64,000 nt of DNA from Microbacterium sp. (GTDB lineage Bacteria; Actinomycetota; Actinomycetes; Actinomycetales; Microbacteriaceae): assembly GCF_017305435.1 (NCBI RefSeq), contig NZ_JAFKIP010000004.1:372001-436000 (forward strand), read 5' to 3'. Position numbers and translations under genes: made by a program. The notes below the pieces were generated by a model. It saw nothing but the letters and a program-made list of their open reading frames with translations, made no database searches and was not told the origin of the DNA. Positions 12,101 to 21,200 of the stretch are shown piece after piece (the stretch's first letter is position 1; each line of letters opens with the position of its first letter).

Positions 12101-14101
12101 ATGCCCCTCGTCGGGCGAGTCCTGATCGACTCGCCGCTGCCGCAGCTGGATCGGCTGTTCGACTATGCGATCCCGGCGGCGCTCGAAGCAGATGCGGTGC
12201 CCGGCGTCCGCGTCAAGGTCCCGCTGCGGACCGCCGGCCGCGTCGTCGAGGGGTATCTCGTTGAGACGGTGGATGCCGCGGACGCCGCGCGCACGACGAA
12301 GCCGCTGTCCGAGATCGACGCGATCGTGTCGCCCGTCGCCGTGCTGTCTCCTGCGCTCTACGCGCTGGCTCGCCGCGCTGCCGACCGCGCGGCCGGCTCA
12401 GCGAGCGACATCCTGCGCCTCGTGATCCCGAAGCGCATGGTGCGCGCGGAGAAAGCGTGGCTCGCGGCGCGCGGCGACGAGGAGGAGCCCGGCGCTCCTC
12501 CGCCCGCGGTCGAGGCCGCCGCGACGGCGTGGGCCGACGGCATCCTCGCGGTCTATCCCGAGCTGAGCGCTGCGCTCGAGGCCCGGGCGCGGATCGCCAT
12601 CGATGCGCCGCCGCGCCCCGCGTCGGCGGCTGACTTTCCGGTGGGCGCATGGTCAGAACTCGTGGCGGCGATCGCCGTCCACACGCTCGCCCGCGCGCAG
12701 AGCACGCTCATCGTCGTCCCGGACCAGCGCGACGAGGACCAGGTGCTGACGGTCCTCGCCGCCCACCTCCCGGCGGACGCGATCATCCGCGACGATGCCC
12801 GCCGCTCCGGGCCGGAGCGCTATAGCGCGTATCTGCGGCTGCTGGACGGTGCGCCCGCGGTCGTGGTCGGCAACCGCTCGACGGTCTATGCGCCGGCACG
12901 CGACGTCGGTGCCGTCATCGTGTGGGACGACGGCGATCCGCTCCTCGCCGAACCGCTGAGTCCGGGTGTCCACGCGCGCGACGCGGCACTCGTGCGGCAG
13001 GAGCTGGAGGAGTCGGCGCTCGTGTTCGCGGGGCATACGCGGACGACCGACGTCGAGCGTCTCGTCCAGCTCGGCTGGGTCCGCGACGTCCCCGCGCGCC
13101 GTCGGGAGAGCCCGAGCGTCGTGCTCTCCGCGACGCGCGAGGGCGAGTCGCGGGGCCAGCGCGTGCCGTCCGCGGCCTTCGCCGCCGCGCGTGCCGCGCT
13201 GGAGAGCGGCCCCGTGCTCGTCCAGGTCGCGCGTCCCGGTTACGCACCCGTGCTCGTGTGCGCGCAGTGCCGCACGCCCGCGCGCTGTCCGCACTGCACG
13301 GGGCCGCTGCGCGCGCGCCGACCCGGTGCCGCGCCGGAGTGCACGTGGTGCGGGCGGAGCATCTCGTCGTGGACGTGCGCGCACTGCCAGTCCACGACGC
13401 TGCGCATGGCCTCCTCGGGGAGCGAGCGCACGGCCGACGAACTCGGTCGGGCCTTCCCGAACACCCGCGTCATCCTCGCCGACGGCGACCACCCGGTGGT
13501 CTCGGTCGATGCGCGGCCCGCGCTCGTCGTCGCGACGCGGGGTGCCGAACCGCACGCCGACGGCGGTTACCACGCGGTGATCCTCCTCGACGGTGATCGG
13601 ATGCTGCTCGCCGAGCAGCTGCGCATCGGCGAGTCGGCGCTGCGCTGGTGGTCGAATGCCGCCGCGCTCGCACGCCCGGGCGCCCCTGTGCATCTCGTCG
13701 GGGTGACCGGGCCCGTCGCGCGGGCACTCGCGACCTGGACCCAGCCGGCCTACGCGCGCGCCGAGCTCGCCGACCGTGCTCCGCTGCACATGCCTCCGAC
13801 CGTGCGGGTCGCGGTGATCGAGGGAGCGACCACGGCGGTGCAGACGGCGCTCGAGGCGCTCCGCGTGGCGGTGCCGGCGATGGATGCCGCGGCGGTCCTC
13901 GGCCCCGTTCCGCGCGAGGACGGGGGCGTGCGTGCTCTCGTGCGCTTCGACTACGCACTCGGGAGGCCTGTTGCCGAGAGCCTGCGCGCCGCCGTCGTCG
14001 CCGACGCGCTGAACGGTCGTCGGGCGCGGGCACGCGGCGATCGCGCCGCGCCGCGGACTACCCTGAGAGTCCGGCTCGACGTGCCCGAACTCGATCTGTG
14101 A
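12101..14101 (+). CDS. priA: PriA-like primosomal protein lacking the helicase motor
   Basis: A 666-residue protein in the actinobacterial place of priA. The zinc-binding module is intact as four CxxC pairs between about residues 386 and 430 (CAQC, CPHC, CTWC, CAHC). The Walker A motif GxxGxGKT and the DExH box of true PriA helicases are absent; the position is occupied by VVPDQRDEDQV-type sequence. Mycobacterial PriA homologues also lack these motifs and are annotated as probable replication protein. It likely keeps the DNA-binding and primosome role without ATP-driven unwinding. ATG at 12101 is the only good start after the metK stop. Confidence 0.88.
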   Translation: MPLVGRVLIDSPLPQLDRLFDYAIPAALEADAVPGVRVKVPLRTAGRVVEGYLVETVDAADAARTTKPLSEIDAIVSPVAVLSPALYALARRAADRAAGSASDILRLVIPKRMVRAEKAWLAARGDEEEPGAPPPAVEAAATAWADGILAVYPELSAALEARARIAIDAPPRPASAADFPVGAWSELVAAIAVHTLARAQSTLIVVPDQRDEDQVLTVLAAHLPADAIIRDDARRSGPERYSAYLRLLDGAPAVVVGNRSTVYAPARDVGAVIVWDDGDPLLAEPLSPGVHARDAALVRQELEESALVFAGHTRTTDVERLVQLGWVRDVPARRRESPSVVLSATREGESRGQRVPSAAFAAARAALESGPVLVQVARPGYAPVLVCAQCRTPARCPHCTGPLRARRPGAAPECTWCGRSISSWTCAHCQSTTLRMASSGSERTADELGRAFPNTRVILADGDHPVVSVDARPALVVATRGAEPHADGGYHAVILLDGDRMLLAEQLRIGESALRWWSNAAALARPGAPVHLVGVTGPVARALATWTQPAYARAELADRAPLHMPPTVRVAVIEGATTAVQTALEALRVAVPAMDAAAVLGPVPREDGGVRALVRFDYALGRPVAESLRAAVVADALNGRRARARGDRAAPRTTLRVRLDVPELDL

Positions 14102-14142
14102 CCCTCCCGTCAACCACCTTCCGACCCTTCCCCAGGAGATCC

Positions 14143-15075
14143 ATGCGCATCGTCTTCGCCGGCACCCCGGCGCCCGCGGTTCCGTCGTTGCGCGCCCTCG
14201 CCGCGTCGAGCCACGAGCTCGTCGGCGTCGTCACGCGCACGGACGCGCCGCTCGGCCGCAAGCGCGTGCTGACGCCGTCGCCCGTCGCGCAGGCCGCCGC
14301 CGAGCTCGGCCTGCCGGTGATCAAGACCGATCGGCTGGATGCCGCGGCGACCGAGTCCATCGCGGCGCTGGGCGCCGACCTCGGCGTGATCGTGGCCTAT
14401 GGCGGCCTCGTGCGGGAGCCGCTGCTCTCGACGCCCGCCCACGGCTGGATCAACCTGCACTTCTCGCTCCTGCCGCGCTGGCGCGGCGCGGCGCCCGTGC
14501 AGCGGGCGCTCATCGCGGGCGACCGGACGACCGGCGCGGCGGTGTTCCAGCTCGTGCCGGAGCTCGACGCCGGCGACGTGTATGCGCAGCTGCGTTATGA
14601 CGTCCCGCGCGGTGACACGGCCGGAGACGTGCTCGCTGCGCTGGCCGAGCGCGGCGCGCCTCTCGTGACGGGCGTCGTCGACGGCATCGCCGCCGGTACG
14701 GCGCGAGCGGTCCCCCAGGAGGGGGAGCCGACCCTGGCGCCCAAGCTCACGCTCGCCGACGGGGCGCTCGACCTCCAGGCATCCGCCGACGCGGTCGTGG
14801 ACCGGTACCGCGGGACGACACCCGAACCGGGCGCACACCTCGTCGTCGATGGGCAGCGCCTCAAGGTGCTCGCGGCGCTCCGCGGGCCCGACGAATCGCT
14901 CGCACCCGGTGAGTTCGCGCTCGTGGGCAAAGACGTACTGGTGGGCACGGGGGAGGGGACCCTCCTCCTGAAGACGGTGCAGCCCGCCGGCAAGGGGCCG
15001 ATGCCCGCGACGGACTGGTGGCGCGGGCGGCGCGGCGAGGCGCTTCGAGCACAGCTCGGGGAGGAGGGCCGGTGA
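14143..15075 (+). CDS. fmt: Methionyl-tRNA formyltransferase
   Basis: A 310-residue enzyme that formylates initiator Met-tRNA with 10-formyl-THF. The N-terminus MRIVFAGTP and the signature INLHFSLLPRWRGAAPVQ (about residues 104-121) hold the catalytic Asn and His; the Asp lies in ELDAGDVY near 147. The C-terminal OB-fold domain is complete. It follows priA by 41 bases, with AGGAG upstream of ATG, and its stop overlaps the GTG of rsmB. No def gene is adjacent. Confidence 0.96.
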   Translation: MRIVFAGTPAPAVPSLRALAASSHELVGVVTRTDAPLGRKRVLTPSPVAQAAAELGLPVIKTDRLDAAATESIAALGADLGVIVAYGGLVREPLLSTPAHGWINLHFSLLPRWRGAAPVQRALIAGDRTTGAAVFQLVPELDAGDVYAQLRYDVPRGDTAGDVLAALAERGAPLVTGVVDGIAAGTARAVPQEGEPTLAPKLTLADGALDLQASADAVVDRYRGTTPEPGAHLVVDGQRLKVLAALRGPDESLAPGEFALVGKDVLVGTGEGTLLLKTVQPAGKGPMPATDWWRGRRGEALRAQLGEEGR

Positions 15076-16463
15076 CGGGAGAGCCCGAGGAGCGCACGCG
15101 ACCGGCGTCCGGGCGCACGCCGCGCTGGGTCGCGTACGACGTCCTGCGTGCCGTGCACACCTCCGACGCCTACGCGAATCTGCTCCTTCCCCGCATGCTC
15201 GCGCGGGCCGGTCTGTCGGGGCCGGACGCCGCCCTCGCGACCGAGCTCACGTACGGAACGCTCCGCCGCGAGGGGACCTACGACGCGATCATCGCGGATG
15301 CCGCGGGTCGCCCTGTCTCGGCGATCGATCCAACCGTCCTCGACGCACTGCGGCTCGGTGCACACCAGCTTCTCGCGATGCGCACGCCGACGCACGCGGC
15401 GGTGAACGAGACCGTCCGCCAGGTGCGTCAGGCGGCCGGGAAGCCCGCGTCGGGGTTCGCCAACGCGGTGCTGCGTCGCGTCTCCGAGCGCAGCCGCGAC
15501 GCGTGGCTGGAGCGGCTGGATGCCGCCGCGCGCTCCGACGACGAACGGCTCGCGCTCCGCTACGCGCACCCCGTGTGGGTGATCCGCGCATTCCGCCGCG
15601 CGCTGGCCGCCGAGGACCGCTCGGAGGAGCTCGAAGCGCTCCTGGATGCCGACAACGCGTCGCCGACCGTGACACTCGCGGCCCTTCCCGGGCTCGCCGA
15701 GCGCCCCGCGGACGCCGCCCCGACGCCCTATTCTCCGATCGGCTTCCGCTCGGCCGGAGGAGACCCCGGTGCCGTCGTCGCGGCATCCGATGGTCGCATC
15801 CGGGTGCAGGACGAAGGATCGCAGTTGGCGGCGCTCGCCCTCGCGCGCGCCGTGCCGGTCGCACCGGGGGAGGTCTGGCTCGACCTGTGCGCGGCCCCGG
15901 GGGGCAAGACGGCCGTCCTCGCCGCCGAGGCGCTGGCGCACGGGGCGCGGCTCGAGGCGAATGAGCTGTCGCCCGCGCGTGCCGGGCTCGTGCGCGACTC
16001 TGTCGCGGGCGTGCCGCTCGAGGTGCCCGTGTCGGAGGAGGACGGCCGCGTGCGGGCCGGCCGCGGGAAGTACGACCGCATCCTCGTCGACGCGCCGTGC
16101 ACGGGCCTCGGCGCGCTCCGCCGCCGCCCGGAGGCGCGCTGGCGCAAGCAGCCCGCGGACGTCCCCGCCCTCGCCGCGCTCCAGACGGAGCTCCTCGATG
16201 CGGCGGTCGCCGCGCTGAAGCCGGGCGGCATCGTCGCGTACGTGACGTGCTCGCCCCACCTCGCCGAGACCGCAGGCATCGTCGCGGAAGTGCTGCGCAC
16301 GCACGAGGGCGATCTCGAAGAGCTCGACGCCCGCGCGGTCGTCGCCGGAGTCGCGGAGCGGGACATCGACCTGGCGGATGCCGCGGGCTCGCTTCGCGCG
16401 CAGCTGTGGCCGCACCGCCACGGCACCGACGCGATGTCGATCTCGCTGCTGCGCCGGCGGTGA
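15072..16463 (+). CDS. rsmB: 16S rRNA (cytosine-967-C5)-methyltransferase RsmB (Fmu/Sun)
   Basis: A 463-residue protein with an N-terminal NusB-like RNA-binding domain (about residues 15-150) and a C-terminal Rossmann methyltransferase domain. The SAM loop CAAPGGKT is at about 273-280; the two conserved cysteines are in DAPCTG (C343) and VTCSP (C393), the pattern of m5C RNA methyltransferases. GTG at 15072 overlaps the fmt stop by 4 bp. The segment following DAPCTG (GALRRRPEARW) is typical of RsmB and separates it from other NOL1/NOP2 proteins. Confidence 0.93.
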   Translation: MTGEPEERTRPASGRTPRWVAYDVLRAVHTSDAYANLLLPRMLARAGLSGPDAALATELTYGTLRREGTYDAIIADAAGRPVSAIDPTVLDALRLGAHQLLAMRTPTHAAVNETVRQVRQAAGKPASGFANAVLRRVSERSRDAWLERLDAAARSDDERLALRYAHPVWVIRAFRRALAAEDRSEELEALLDADNASPTVTLAALPGLAERPADAAPTPYSPIGFRSAGGDPGAVVAASDGRIRVQDEGSQLAALALARAVPVAPGEVWLDLCAAPGGKTAVLAAEALAHGARLEANELSPARAGLVRDSVAGVPLEVPVSEEDGRVRAGRGKYDRILVDAPCTGLGALRRRPEARWRKQPADVPALAALQTELLDAAVAALKPGGIVAYVTCSPHLAETAGIVAEVLRTHEGDLEELDARAVVAGVAERDIDLADAAGSLRAQLWPHRHGTDAMSISLLRRR

Positions 16464-16493
16464 GCGCGCAGTCGGGCCCGATCCGGCGCAGTG

Positions 16494-16499
16494 GATAAT
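16494..16499 (+). promoter_or_regulatory. -10 element for a leaderless rpe transcript
   Basis: GATAAT ends 6 nt before the GTG start of rpe at 16506. It is the only one of the fourteen such sites here that does not read TAGNNT. Confidence 0.45.
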
Positions 16500-16505
16500 G
16501 GGCGC

Positions 16506-17165
16506 GTGGCGCGTATCAACCCCAGCATCCTGTCCGCCGACTTCGTCAACATGCAGGCCGACCTCGACCGCATCGCGAGTGCGGATTTCGTGCACGTGGA
16601 CGTCATGGACAATCACTTCGTGCCGAACCTGACTTTCGGTCCGCAGATGGTCGAGCGCATCCAGGCGACGAGCCCCGTGCCGCTCGACGTGCATCTCATG
16701 ATCACCGACCCCGACCGCTGGGCACCGGGCTACGCCGAGATCGGCGCGGCATCGGTGACGTTCCATCTCGAAGCGGCGGCCGACCCCGTCACACTCGCGC
16801 GGCGCCTGCGCGACATCGGCGCGCGTGCCGGTGTCGCCGTCAAGCCCGCGACGCCCGTCGAGGGCCTGTACGAGGTACTGGACGAGTTCGACCAGATCCT
16901 GGTGATGACGGTCGAGCCGGGCTTCGGGGGTCAGTCTTTCATGGCCGATCAGATGCCGAAGCTCGCGCGGCTCCGTGACGAGGCGCGCCGCCGCGGATCC
17001 GAGGTGTGGCTCCAGGTCGACGGCGGGATCTCCGAGTCGACGATCGCGCAGGCTGCCGAAGCGGGTGCCGACACGTTCGTCGCCGGGTCCGCCGTGTTCG
17101 GGGCGGCCGACCCCGCCGCGGCGATCGCGGCGCTGCGCGCCCAGGCATCCGCCCACCGCCACTGA
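16506..17165 (+). CDS. rpe: Ribulose-phosphate 3-epimerase
   Basis: A 219-residue TIM-barrel enzyme interconverting ribulose-5-phosphate and xylulose-5-phosphate. The metal site is in [16 protein letters not shown] (near residues 32-47), with LDVHLMI and a late VDGGI motif carrying the second catalytic Asp. I chose GTG at 16506, giving [13 protein letters not shown]; an upstream in-frame GTG at 16491 overlaps the -10-like GATAAT. The gene is monocistronic by spacing, 42 bp after rsmB. Confidence 0.95.
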   Translation: MARINPSILSADFVNMQADLDRIASADFVHVDVMDNHFVPNLTFGPQMVERIQATSPVPLDVHLMITDPDRWAPGYAEIGAASVTFHLEAAADPVTLARRLRDIGARAGVAVKPATPVEGLYEVLDEFDQILVMTVEPGFGGQSFMADQMPKLARLRDEARRRGSEVWLQVDGGISESTIAQAAEAGADTFVAGSAVFGAADPAAAIAALRAQASAHRH

Positions 17166-17215
17166 AGGCCACTGAACCAGGACGGGCGGCGGGCGCGACA
17201 CCCCTCGCGGACCGG

Positions 17216-17221
17216 TAGCCT
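17216..17221 (+). promoter_or_regulatory. -10 element for a leaderless hisE transcript
   Basis: TAGCCT ends 6 nt before the GTG start of hisE (17228). The first base of the mRNA would be at or next to the start codon. Confidence 0.6.
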
Positions 17222-17227
17222 GTCAGG

Positions 17228-17491
17228 GTGAAGACGTTCGACGGCCTGTTCGCGGAGCTGACCGCCACTGCGGCCACCCGCCCCGAAGGATCAGGGACGG
17301 TCGCGCAGCTCGATCGCGGTGTGCACGCGATCGGCAAGAAGATCGTCGAGGAGGCGGCCGAGGTGTGGATGGCCGCTGAGTACCAGTCCGACGCCGAGAC
17401 GGCCGAGGAGATCTCGCAGCTGCTGTACCACCTGCAGGTGCTGATGCTCGCGAAGGGTCTCAGCCTCGAAGACGTCTACCGACATCTCTGA
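17228..17491 (+). CDS. hisE: Phosphoribosyl-ATP pyrophosphatase
   Basis: An 87-residue MazG-like enzyme of the second step of histidine synthesis. The metal-binding [11 protein letters not shown] segment (about residues 40-50) and the following [19 protein letters not shown] helix are diagnostic. The size matches actinobacterial stand-alone HisE rather than the HisIE fusion. It starts with GTG just after a TAGCCT hexamer, so it probably heads a leaderless his operon; hisG follows after 49 bases. Confidence 0.94.
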   Translation: MKTFDGLFAELTATAATRPEGSGTVAQLDRGVHAIGKKIVEEAAEVWMAAEYQSDAETAEEISQLLYHLQVLMLAKGLSLEDVYRHL

Positions 17492-17540
17492 GCGCGCTCC
17501 CGCCCCACCACAGCCGCTCCGAACCGAAAGCTCACTCGAC

Positions 17541-18383
17541 ATGCTGCGAATCGCCGTGCCGAACAAGGGGTCGCTCGCCGACACCGCCGCCGAGATGCTC
17601 GCCGAAGCCGGATACACCGGCCGCCGTGACCCGAAGGACCTGCACGTCATCGACCCGGTCAACGAGGTCGAGTTCTTCTACCTCCGCCCCAAGGACATCG
17701 CCACCTACGTCGGCTCGGGGGCTCTCGATGTCGGCATCACGGGCCGTGATCTGCTGCTGGATGCCCGGATGCCGGGAGCGCGCGAGATCGAACGGCTCGG
17801 CTTCGGCGGCTCCACGTTCCGCTTCGCCGGCCCTCCCGGCCGCTTCCACGACGTAAGCGATCTCGAGGGTCTCCGTGTCGCGACCGCCTACCCCGGTCTC
17901 GTCGACGGCTTCCTCGACGAGCAGGGCGTCGCGGTCGACCTCGTGCCGCTCGACGGCGCGGTCGAGTCCGCGGTCCAGTTGGGCGTCGCCGACGCCGTGG
18001 CCGATGTCGTCTCGACGGGAACGACGCTCCGCCAGGCGGGGCTCGAGATCTTCGGACCCGTGCTGCTCGAGTCGGAGGCCGTGCTCATCGGTGCTCCCGT
18101 CGAGGCGGACGGCACGGAGACGCTCCTGCGGCGCCTGCGCGGAGTCATGGTCGCACGTCGCTACGTGCTGATCGACTACGACCTGCCCGCCGACCTCGTC
18201 GACCAGGCCGTGGCGCTCGCGCCGGGCATCGAGTCGCCGACGATCTCGCCGCTGCGCGATCCCGCCTGGGTCGCCGTGCGCGTCATGAGCCCCCGCAAGA
18301 CGGTGAACCAGGTCATGGACGCCCTCTATGCGATCGGTGCGCGCGCCATCCTCGTGACGGCGATCCACAACGCGAGGCTGTGA
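17541..18383 (+). CDS. hisG: ATP phosphoribosyltransferase (long form)
   Basis: A 280-residue enzyme for the first, feedback-controlled step of histidine synthesis. The N-terminus [16 protein letters not shown] and the [10 protein letters not shown] segment (about residues 68-77) belong to the catalytic domain; [14 protein letters not shown] is the PRPP-binding part. The C-terminal 75 residues are the histidine-binding regulatory domain, so no HisZ partner is needed. The stop shares a base with the hisF start. Confidence 0.96.
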   Translation: MLRIAVPNKGSLADTAAEMLAEAGYTGRRDPKDLHVIDPVNEVEFFYLRPKDIATYVGSGALDVGITGRDLLLDARMPGAREIERLGFGGSTFRFAGPPGRFHDVSDLEGLRVATAYPGLVDGFLDEQGVAVDLVPLDGAVESAVQLGVADAVADVVSTGTTLRQAGLEIFGPVLLESEAVLIGAPVEADGTETLLRRLRGVMVARRYVLIDYDLPADLVDQAVALAPGIESPTISPLRDPAWVAVRVMSPRKTVNQVMDALYAIGARAILVTAIHNARL

Positions 18384-19162
18384 TGACGCTCGCCTGCCGG
18401 GTCATCCCGTGTCTCGACGTCGCTGCCGGACGCGTCGTCAAGGGCGTCAACTTCGAGAACCTCCGCGACATGGGCGACCCCGTCGAACTCGCGGCGCTGT
18501 ACTTCGCGCAGGGAGCCGACGAGCTGACCTTTCTCGACGTGACGGCGACGGTCGACGATCGCGCGACGACGTATGACGTCGTGCGGCGGACGGCCGAGGA
18601 GGTCTTCATCCCGCTGACGGTGGGCGGGGGAGTGCGCTCGGCCGAGGACGTCGCGCGCCTTCTCGGCGTGGGCGCCGACAAGGTCGGCGTGAACTCGGCG
18701 GCGATCGCGCGCCCGGAGCTCATCGGCGAGATCGCCGACCGCTTCGGCGCGCAGGTGCTCGTCCTCTCCCTCGACGTCAAGCGGGCCTCTCGAGCGGGTG
18801 CACCGGGTACGCACTCCGGCTTCGTCGTGACGACGCACGGCGGCCGCACCCTCACCGACCTCGACGCGCTCGACTGGGCGCGCGAGGCGATCGACCGCGG
18901 TGCGGGCGAGCTGCTCGTCAACTCGATCGACGCCGACGGCACGAAGGACGGGTTCGACCTCGAGCTCATCGGCCTCATGCGGGAGATCTCCTCGGTCCCG
19001 GTGATCGCCTCCGGCGGTGCGGGCGCGGCCCGCGACTTCGCTCCGGCTGTCCACGCCGGTGCGGATGCCGTCCTCGCGGCATCCGTCTTCCACTCGGGCG
19101 AGCTGTCGATCGGCGACGTCAAGGATGCCCTCTCCGAGAGCGGGATCGAGGTGCGGCGATGA
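18383..19162 (+). CDS. hisF: Imidazole glycerol phosphate synthase subunit HisF
   Basis: A 259-residue TIM barrel that closes the imidazole ring using ammonia delivered by HisH. The N-terminal RVIPCLDV carries the first catalytic Asp, and the second is in [13 protein letters not shown] (near residue 178). [14 protein letters not shown] and GGVRSAEDV are standard. ATG at 18383 is preferred to the GTG at 18380 because it gives the usual N-terminus. The partner hisH and also hisA are not in this window. The stop overlaps hisI as ATGA. Confidence 0.95.
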   Translation: MTLACRVIPCLDVAAGRVVKGVNFENLRDMGDPVELAALYFAQGADELTFLDVTATVDDRATTYDVVRRTAEEVFIPLTVGGGVRSAEDVARLLGVGADKVGVNSAAIARPELIGEIADRFGAQVLVLSLDVKRASRAGAPGTHSGFVVTTHGGRTLTDLDALDWAREAIDRGAGELLVNSIDADGTKDGFDLELIGLMREISSVPVIASGGAGAARDFAPAVHAGADAVLAASVFHSGELSIGDVKDALSESGIEVRR

Positions 19163-19512
19163 CCGGCGACGTCCGCGTCGAGCGCGTCGCGTGGAACGCG
19201 GACGGGCTCGCCCCCGCGATCATCCAGCAGCACGACACGCGCGAGGTACTCATGCTCGGATGGATGGATGCCGAGGCGCTCCGCCGCACCCTGACGGAGG
19301 GGCGTGTCACGTTCTGGTCCCGCTCTCGGCAGGAGTATTGGCGCAAGGGCGACACCTCGGGTCACGCGCAGTACGTGAAGGGCGCACGCCTCGACTGCGA
19401 CGGCGACGCGCTGCTCATCACCGTCGAGCAGATCGGCGCCGCGTGCCACACCGGCGATCACACCTGCTTCGACGCCGACGATCTCGAGCCCGTCGCGGGC
19501 GAAGCCCCGTGA
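19159..19512 (+). CDS. hisI: Phosphoribosyl-AMP cyclohydrolase
   Basis: A 117-residue enzyme for the third step of histidine synthesis. Zinc and magnesium ligands are in the [10 protein letters not shown] and [12 protein letters not shown] segments (about residues 76-101), and the [18 protein letters not shown] stretch is the family hallmark. It is a stand-alone HisI, matching the separate hisE upstream. Its TGA overlaps the GTG of the next gene, which in mycobacteria would lie beyond trpE; here trpE is absent. Confidence 0.95.
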   Translation: MTGDVRVERVAWNADGLAPAIIQQHDTREVLMLGWMDAEALRRTLTEGRVTFWSRSRQEYWRKGDTSGHAQYVKGARLDCDGDALLITVEQIGAACHTGDHTCFDADDLEPVAGEAP

Positions 19513-20105
19513 TCGCGCGCGCCCGGCTGCTCAGCGTCCTCGCGATCGTCGTCGGCGGCGCGATCGCGATCATCTCGTCGACGCAGACGTGGCTGGATGT
19601 CACGCTGCGCGCGGGTGCGAACGAACCGCTCGCCGTCCCTGGTGCCTCGGCGATGCCGATCCTGGCGCCCCTCAGCCTCGCGGCCCTCGCCCTCGGGCTG
19701 GCGCTGACGGTCGTCGGGCGGGTGCTCCGGTACGTCTTCGGCCTGCTCGGCGTCGCGATCGGCGGAACGCTCCTCATCAGCGCCATGCGGATCGGCGTCG
19801 AGCATCCGCTGGATGCCGTGGCCACCGTCGTGACGACATCGACGGGCCTCTCCGGTGCGGACGCCATCTCAGACCTCGTGGGTGAGGTCACCGGCACGTT
19901 CTGGCCGTACGCCGCCGCCTTCGCGGGGCTGCTGATCCTGATCGGCGGGGTCCTCGCGCTCACGACGGCGCACCGGTGGCGTTCCGGAGGTCGTCGGTAC
20001 CGGCGCGAGTCCGCCGCGGCGGAGACCTCGACCGGGTCCCGCCCCCACGACGCGATCGACTCGTGGGACGACCTGTCGCACGGCGACGATCCGACCGCCC
20101 GCTAG
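19509..20105 (+). CDS. Trp biosynthesis-associated membrane protein (TIGR02234 type)
   Basis: A 198-residue membrane protein with four predicted helices: about residues 5-24, 55-73, 77-96 and 138-156. A TQTW stretch after the first helix and the location in the his-trp cluster fit the TIGR02234 family, found next to trpE-trpC in many actinobacteria. Its function is unknown. The start is GTG at 19509, overlapping hisI by 4 bp. The C-terminus (from about 160) is a charged cytoplasmic tail. The usual upstream partner trpE is missing, yet this gene is kept. Confidence 0.85.
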   Translation: MIARARLLSVLAIVVGGAIAIISSTQTWLDVTLRAGANEPLAVPGASAMPILAPLSLAALALGLALTVVGRVLRYVFGLLGVAIGGTLLISAMRIGVEHPLDAVATVVTTSTGLSGADAISDLVGEVTGTFWPYAAAFAGLLILIGGVLALTTAHRWRSGGRRYRRESAAAETSTGSRPHDAIDSWDDLSHGDDPTAR

Positions 20106-20108
20106 ACT
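20103..20108 (+). promoter_or_regulatory. candidate -10 element before the small trp membrane gene
   Basis: TAGACT includes the stop codon of the preceding gene. It could give an internal transcript start about 45 nt upstream of the next coding region, serving the trpCBA part of the operon. Confidence 0.35.
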
Positions 20109-20159
20109 TGGCGACGACCCGCCCGCGCCAGAACCGTGCCCCACGGCAGAAGGAGAATC

Positions 20160-20387
20160 ATGAGCAGCATCGACGACCCCGGCCACGGACACTCCCCGGC
20201 CGCTTGGACCGCCGTTGTGATCATGCTCCTCGCCGTGACCCTGGGGACCGTGTTCTTCTTCTTCGACATGCCTGCCCTCGTCTGGGCGTCGGTCGGCCTC
20301 CTCGTCGCGGGTGCGATCGTCGGCTGGGCACTCGCCAAGGCCGGTTACGGCGCACGCGGCCCCAAGTACTCGCCGAAGCAGCACTGA
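20160..20387 (+). CDS. HGxxPAAW-motif small membrane protein
   Basis: A 75-residue protein carrying HGHSPAAW at about residues 8-15, then two membrane helices (about 14-32 and 37-56) and a short basic tail (GARGPKYSPKQH). This HGxxPAAW family sits before trpC in many actinobacterial trp clusters; its function is not known to me. AAGGAG at 20150-20155 supports ATG at 20160. It ends 2 bp before trpC, so the two are translated together. Confidence 0.85.
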   Translation: MSSIDDPGHGHSPAAWTAVVIMLLAVTLGTVFFFFDMPALVWASVGLLVAGAIVGWALAKAGYGARGPKYSPKQH

Positions 20388-20389
20388 TC

Positions 20390-21199
20390 ATGCTGGCAGA
20401 CCTCACCGCGGGCGCGGTGGAGGATGCCGAGGCGCGCGCCGCGCACCGCCCGCTCGCCGAGGTGGAGCGCGCTGCGCTCGCCCAGAGCCCGGCGCTCGAC
20501 GCCCTCGCCGCTCTCGCCCCGGCCGACCGCGTCAAGATCATCGCCGAGGTCAAGCGCGCGAGCCCCTCGCGCGGGGACCTGGCATCCATTCCCGACCCGG
20601 CACTGCAGGCCGCACGCTACGAGGAGGGCGGCGCCTCTGCGATCTCCGTCCTCACCGAAGGGCGGAAGTTCAAGGGATCGCTCGCCGACCTCGAGGCGGT
20701 GAAGTCCCGCGTGGCGCTGCCCGTCCTGCGCAAGGACTTCATCGCGACGCCGTACCAGGTGCTCGAGGCGCGGGCGTCCGGCGCCGACCTCGTGCTGCTC
20801 ATCGTCGCTGCGCTCGAGCAGCCGCTCCTGAGGGAGCTGCACGCGCTCGTCCTCGACCTCGGCATGACCCCGCTCGTCGAGACGCACTCGCGCGAGGAGG
20901 TGGATCGCGCCGCGGACCTCGGGGCGCGGCTCATCGGCGTCAACGCGCGGAACCTCTCCACGTTCGAACTCGACCGTGATCTGTTCGGTTCGCTCGTCGA
21001 GCACCTGCCCGCGGATGCCGTGAAGATCGCCGAGTCCGCTGTGCTCGCCCCCGCCGATGTTGCGCACTACCGCGCGGCGGGAGCGGACGTCGCGCTCGTG
21101 GGCGAGGCTCTCGTCACGAACGATCCGGTGTCCACCCTGCACGCCTTCCTCGAGGCGGGATCATGCGACGTACTGAGCGAGCGGAGCGAGTCGAAGTGA
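20390..21199 (+). CDS. trpC: Indole-3-glycerol phosphate synthase
   Basis: A 269-residue TIM barrel that makes indole-3-glycerol phosphate. The catalytic region [13 protein letters not shown] is at about residues 50-62, with [11 protein letters not shown] near 114-124 and the late GVNARNL and ESAV motifs. The last residues, [11 protein letters not shown], are not part of the enzyme fold: they are an intergenic repeat (21170-21200) read in frame. It overlaps the trpB start. No trpF is present; in actinobacteria the dual-function PriA/HisA enzyme usually covers that step. Confidence 0.95.
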   Translation: MLADLTAGAVEDAEARAAHRPLAEVERAALAQSPALDALAALAPADRVKIIAEVKRASPSRGDLASIPDPALQAARYEEGGASAISVLTEGRKFKGSLADLEAVKSRVALPVLRKDFIATPYQVLEARASGADLVLLIVAALEQPLLRELHALVLDLGMTPLVETHSREEVDRAADLGARLIGVNARNLSTFELDRDLFGSLVEHLPADAVKIAESAVLAPADVAHYRAAGADVALVGEALVTNDPVSTLHAFLEAGSCDVLSERSESK

Positions 21200-21200
21200 C
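21170..21200. repeat. SERSESK-type repeat at the trpC-trpB junction
   Basis: The core GAGCGAGCGGAGCGAGTCGA is a repeat common between genes of high-GC actinobacteria. Here it encodes the C-terminus of TrpC (LSERSESK) in one frame, and in another gives RTERAERVE, which a longer reading of trpB would include. Confidence 0.7.

Noticed and set aside
13648-14142. Extended reading frame upstream of fmt
   Set aside because: It lies over priA in another frame and lacks homology; fmt starts at 14143.
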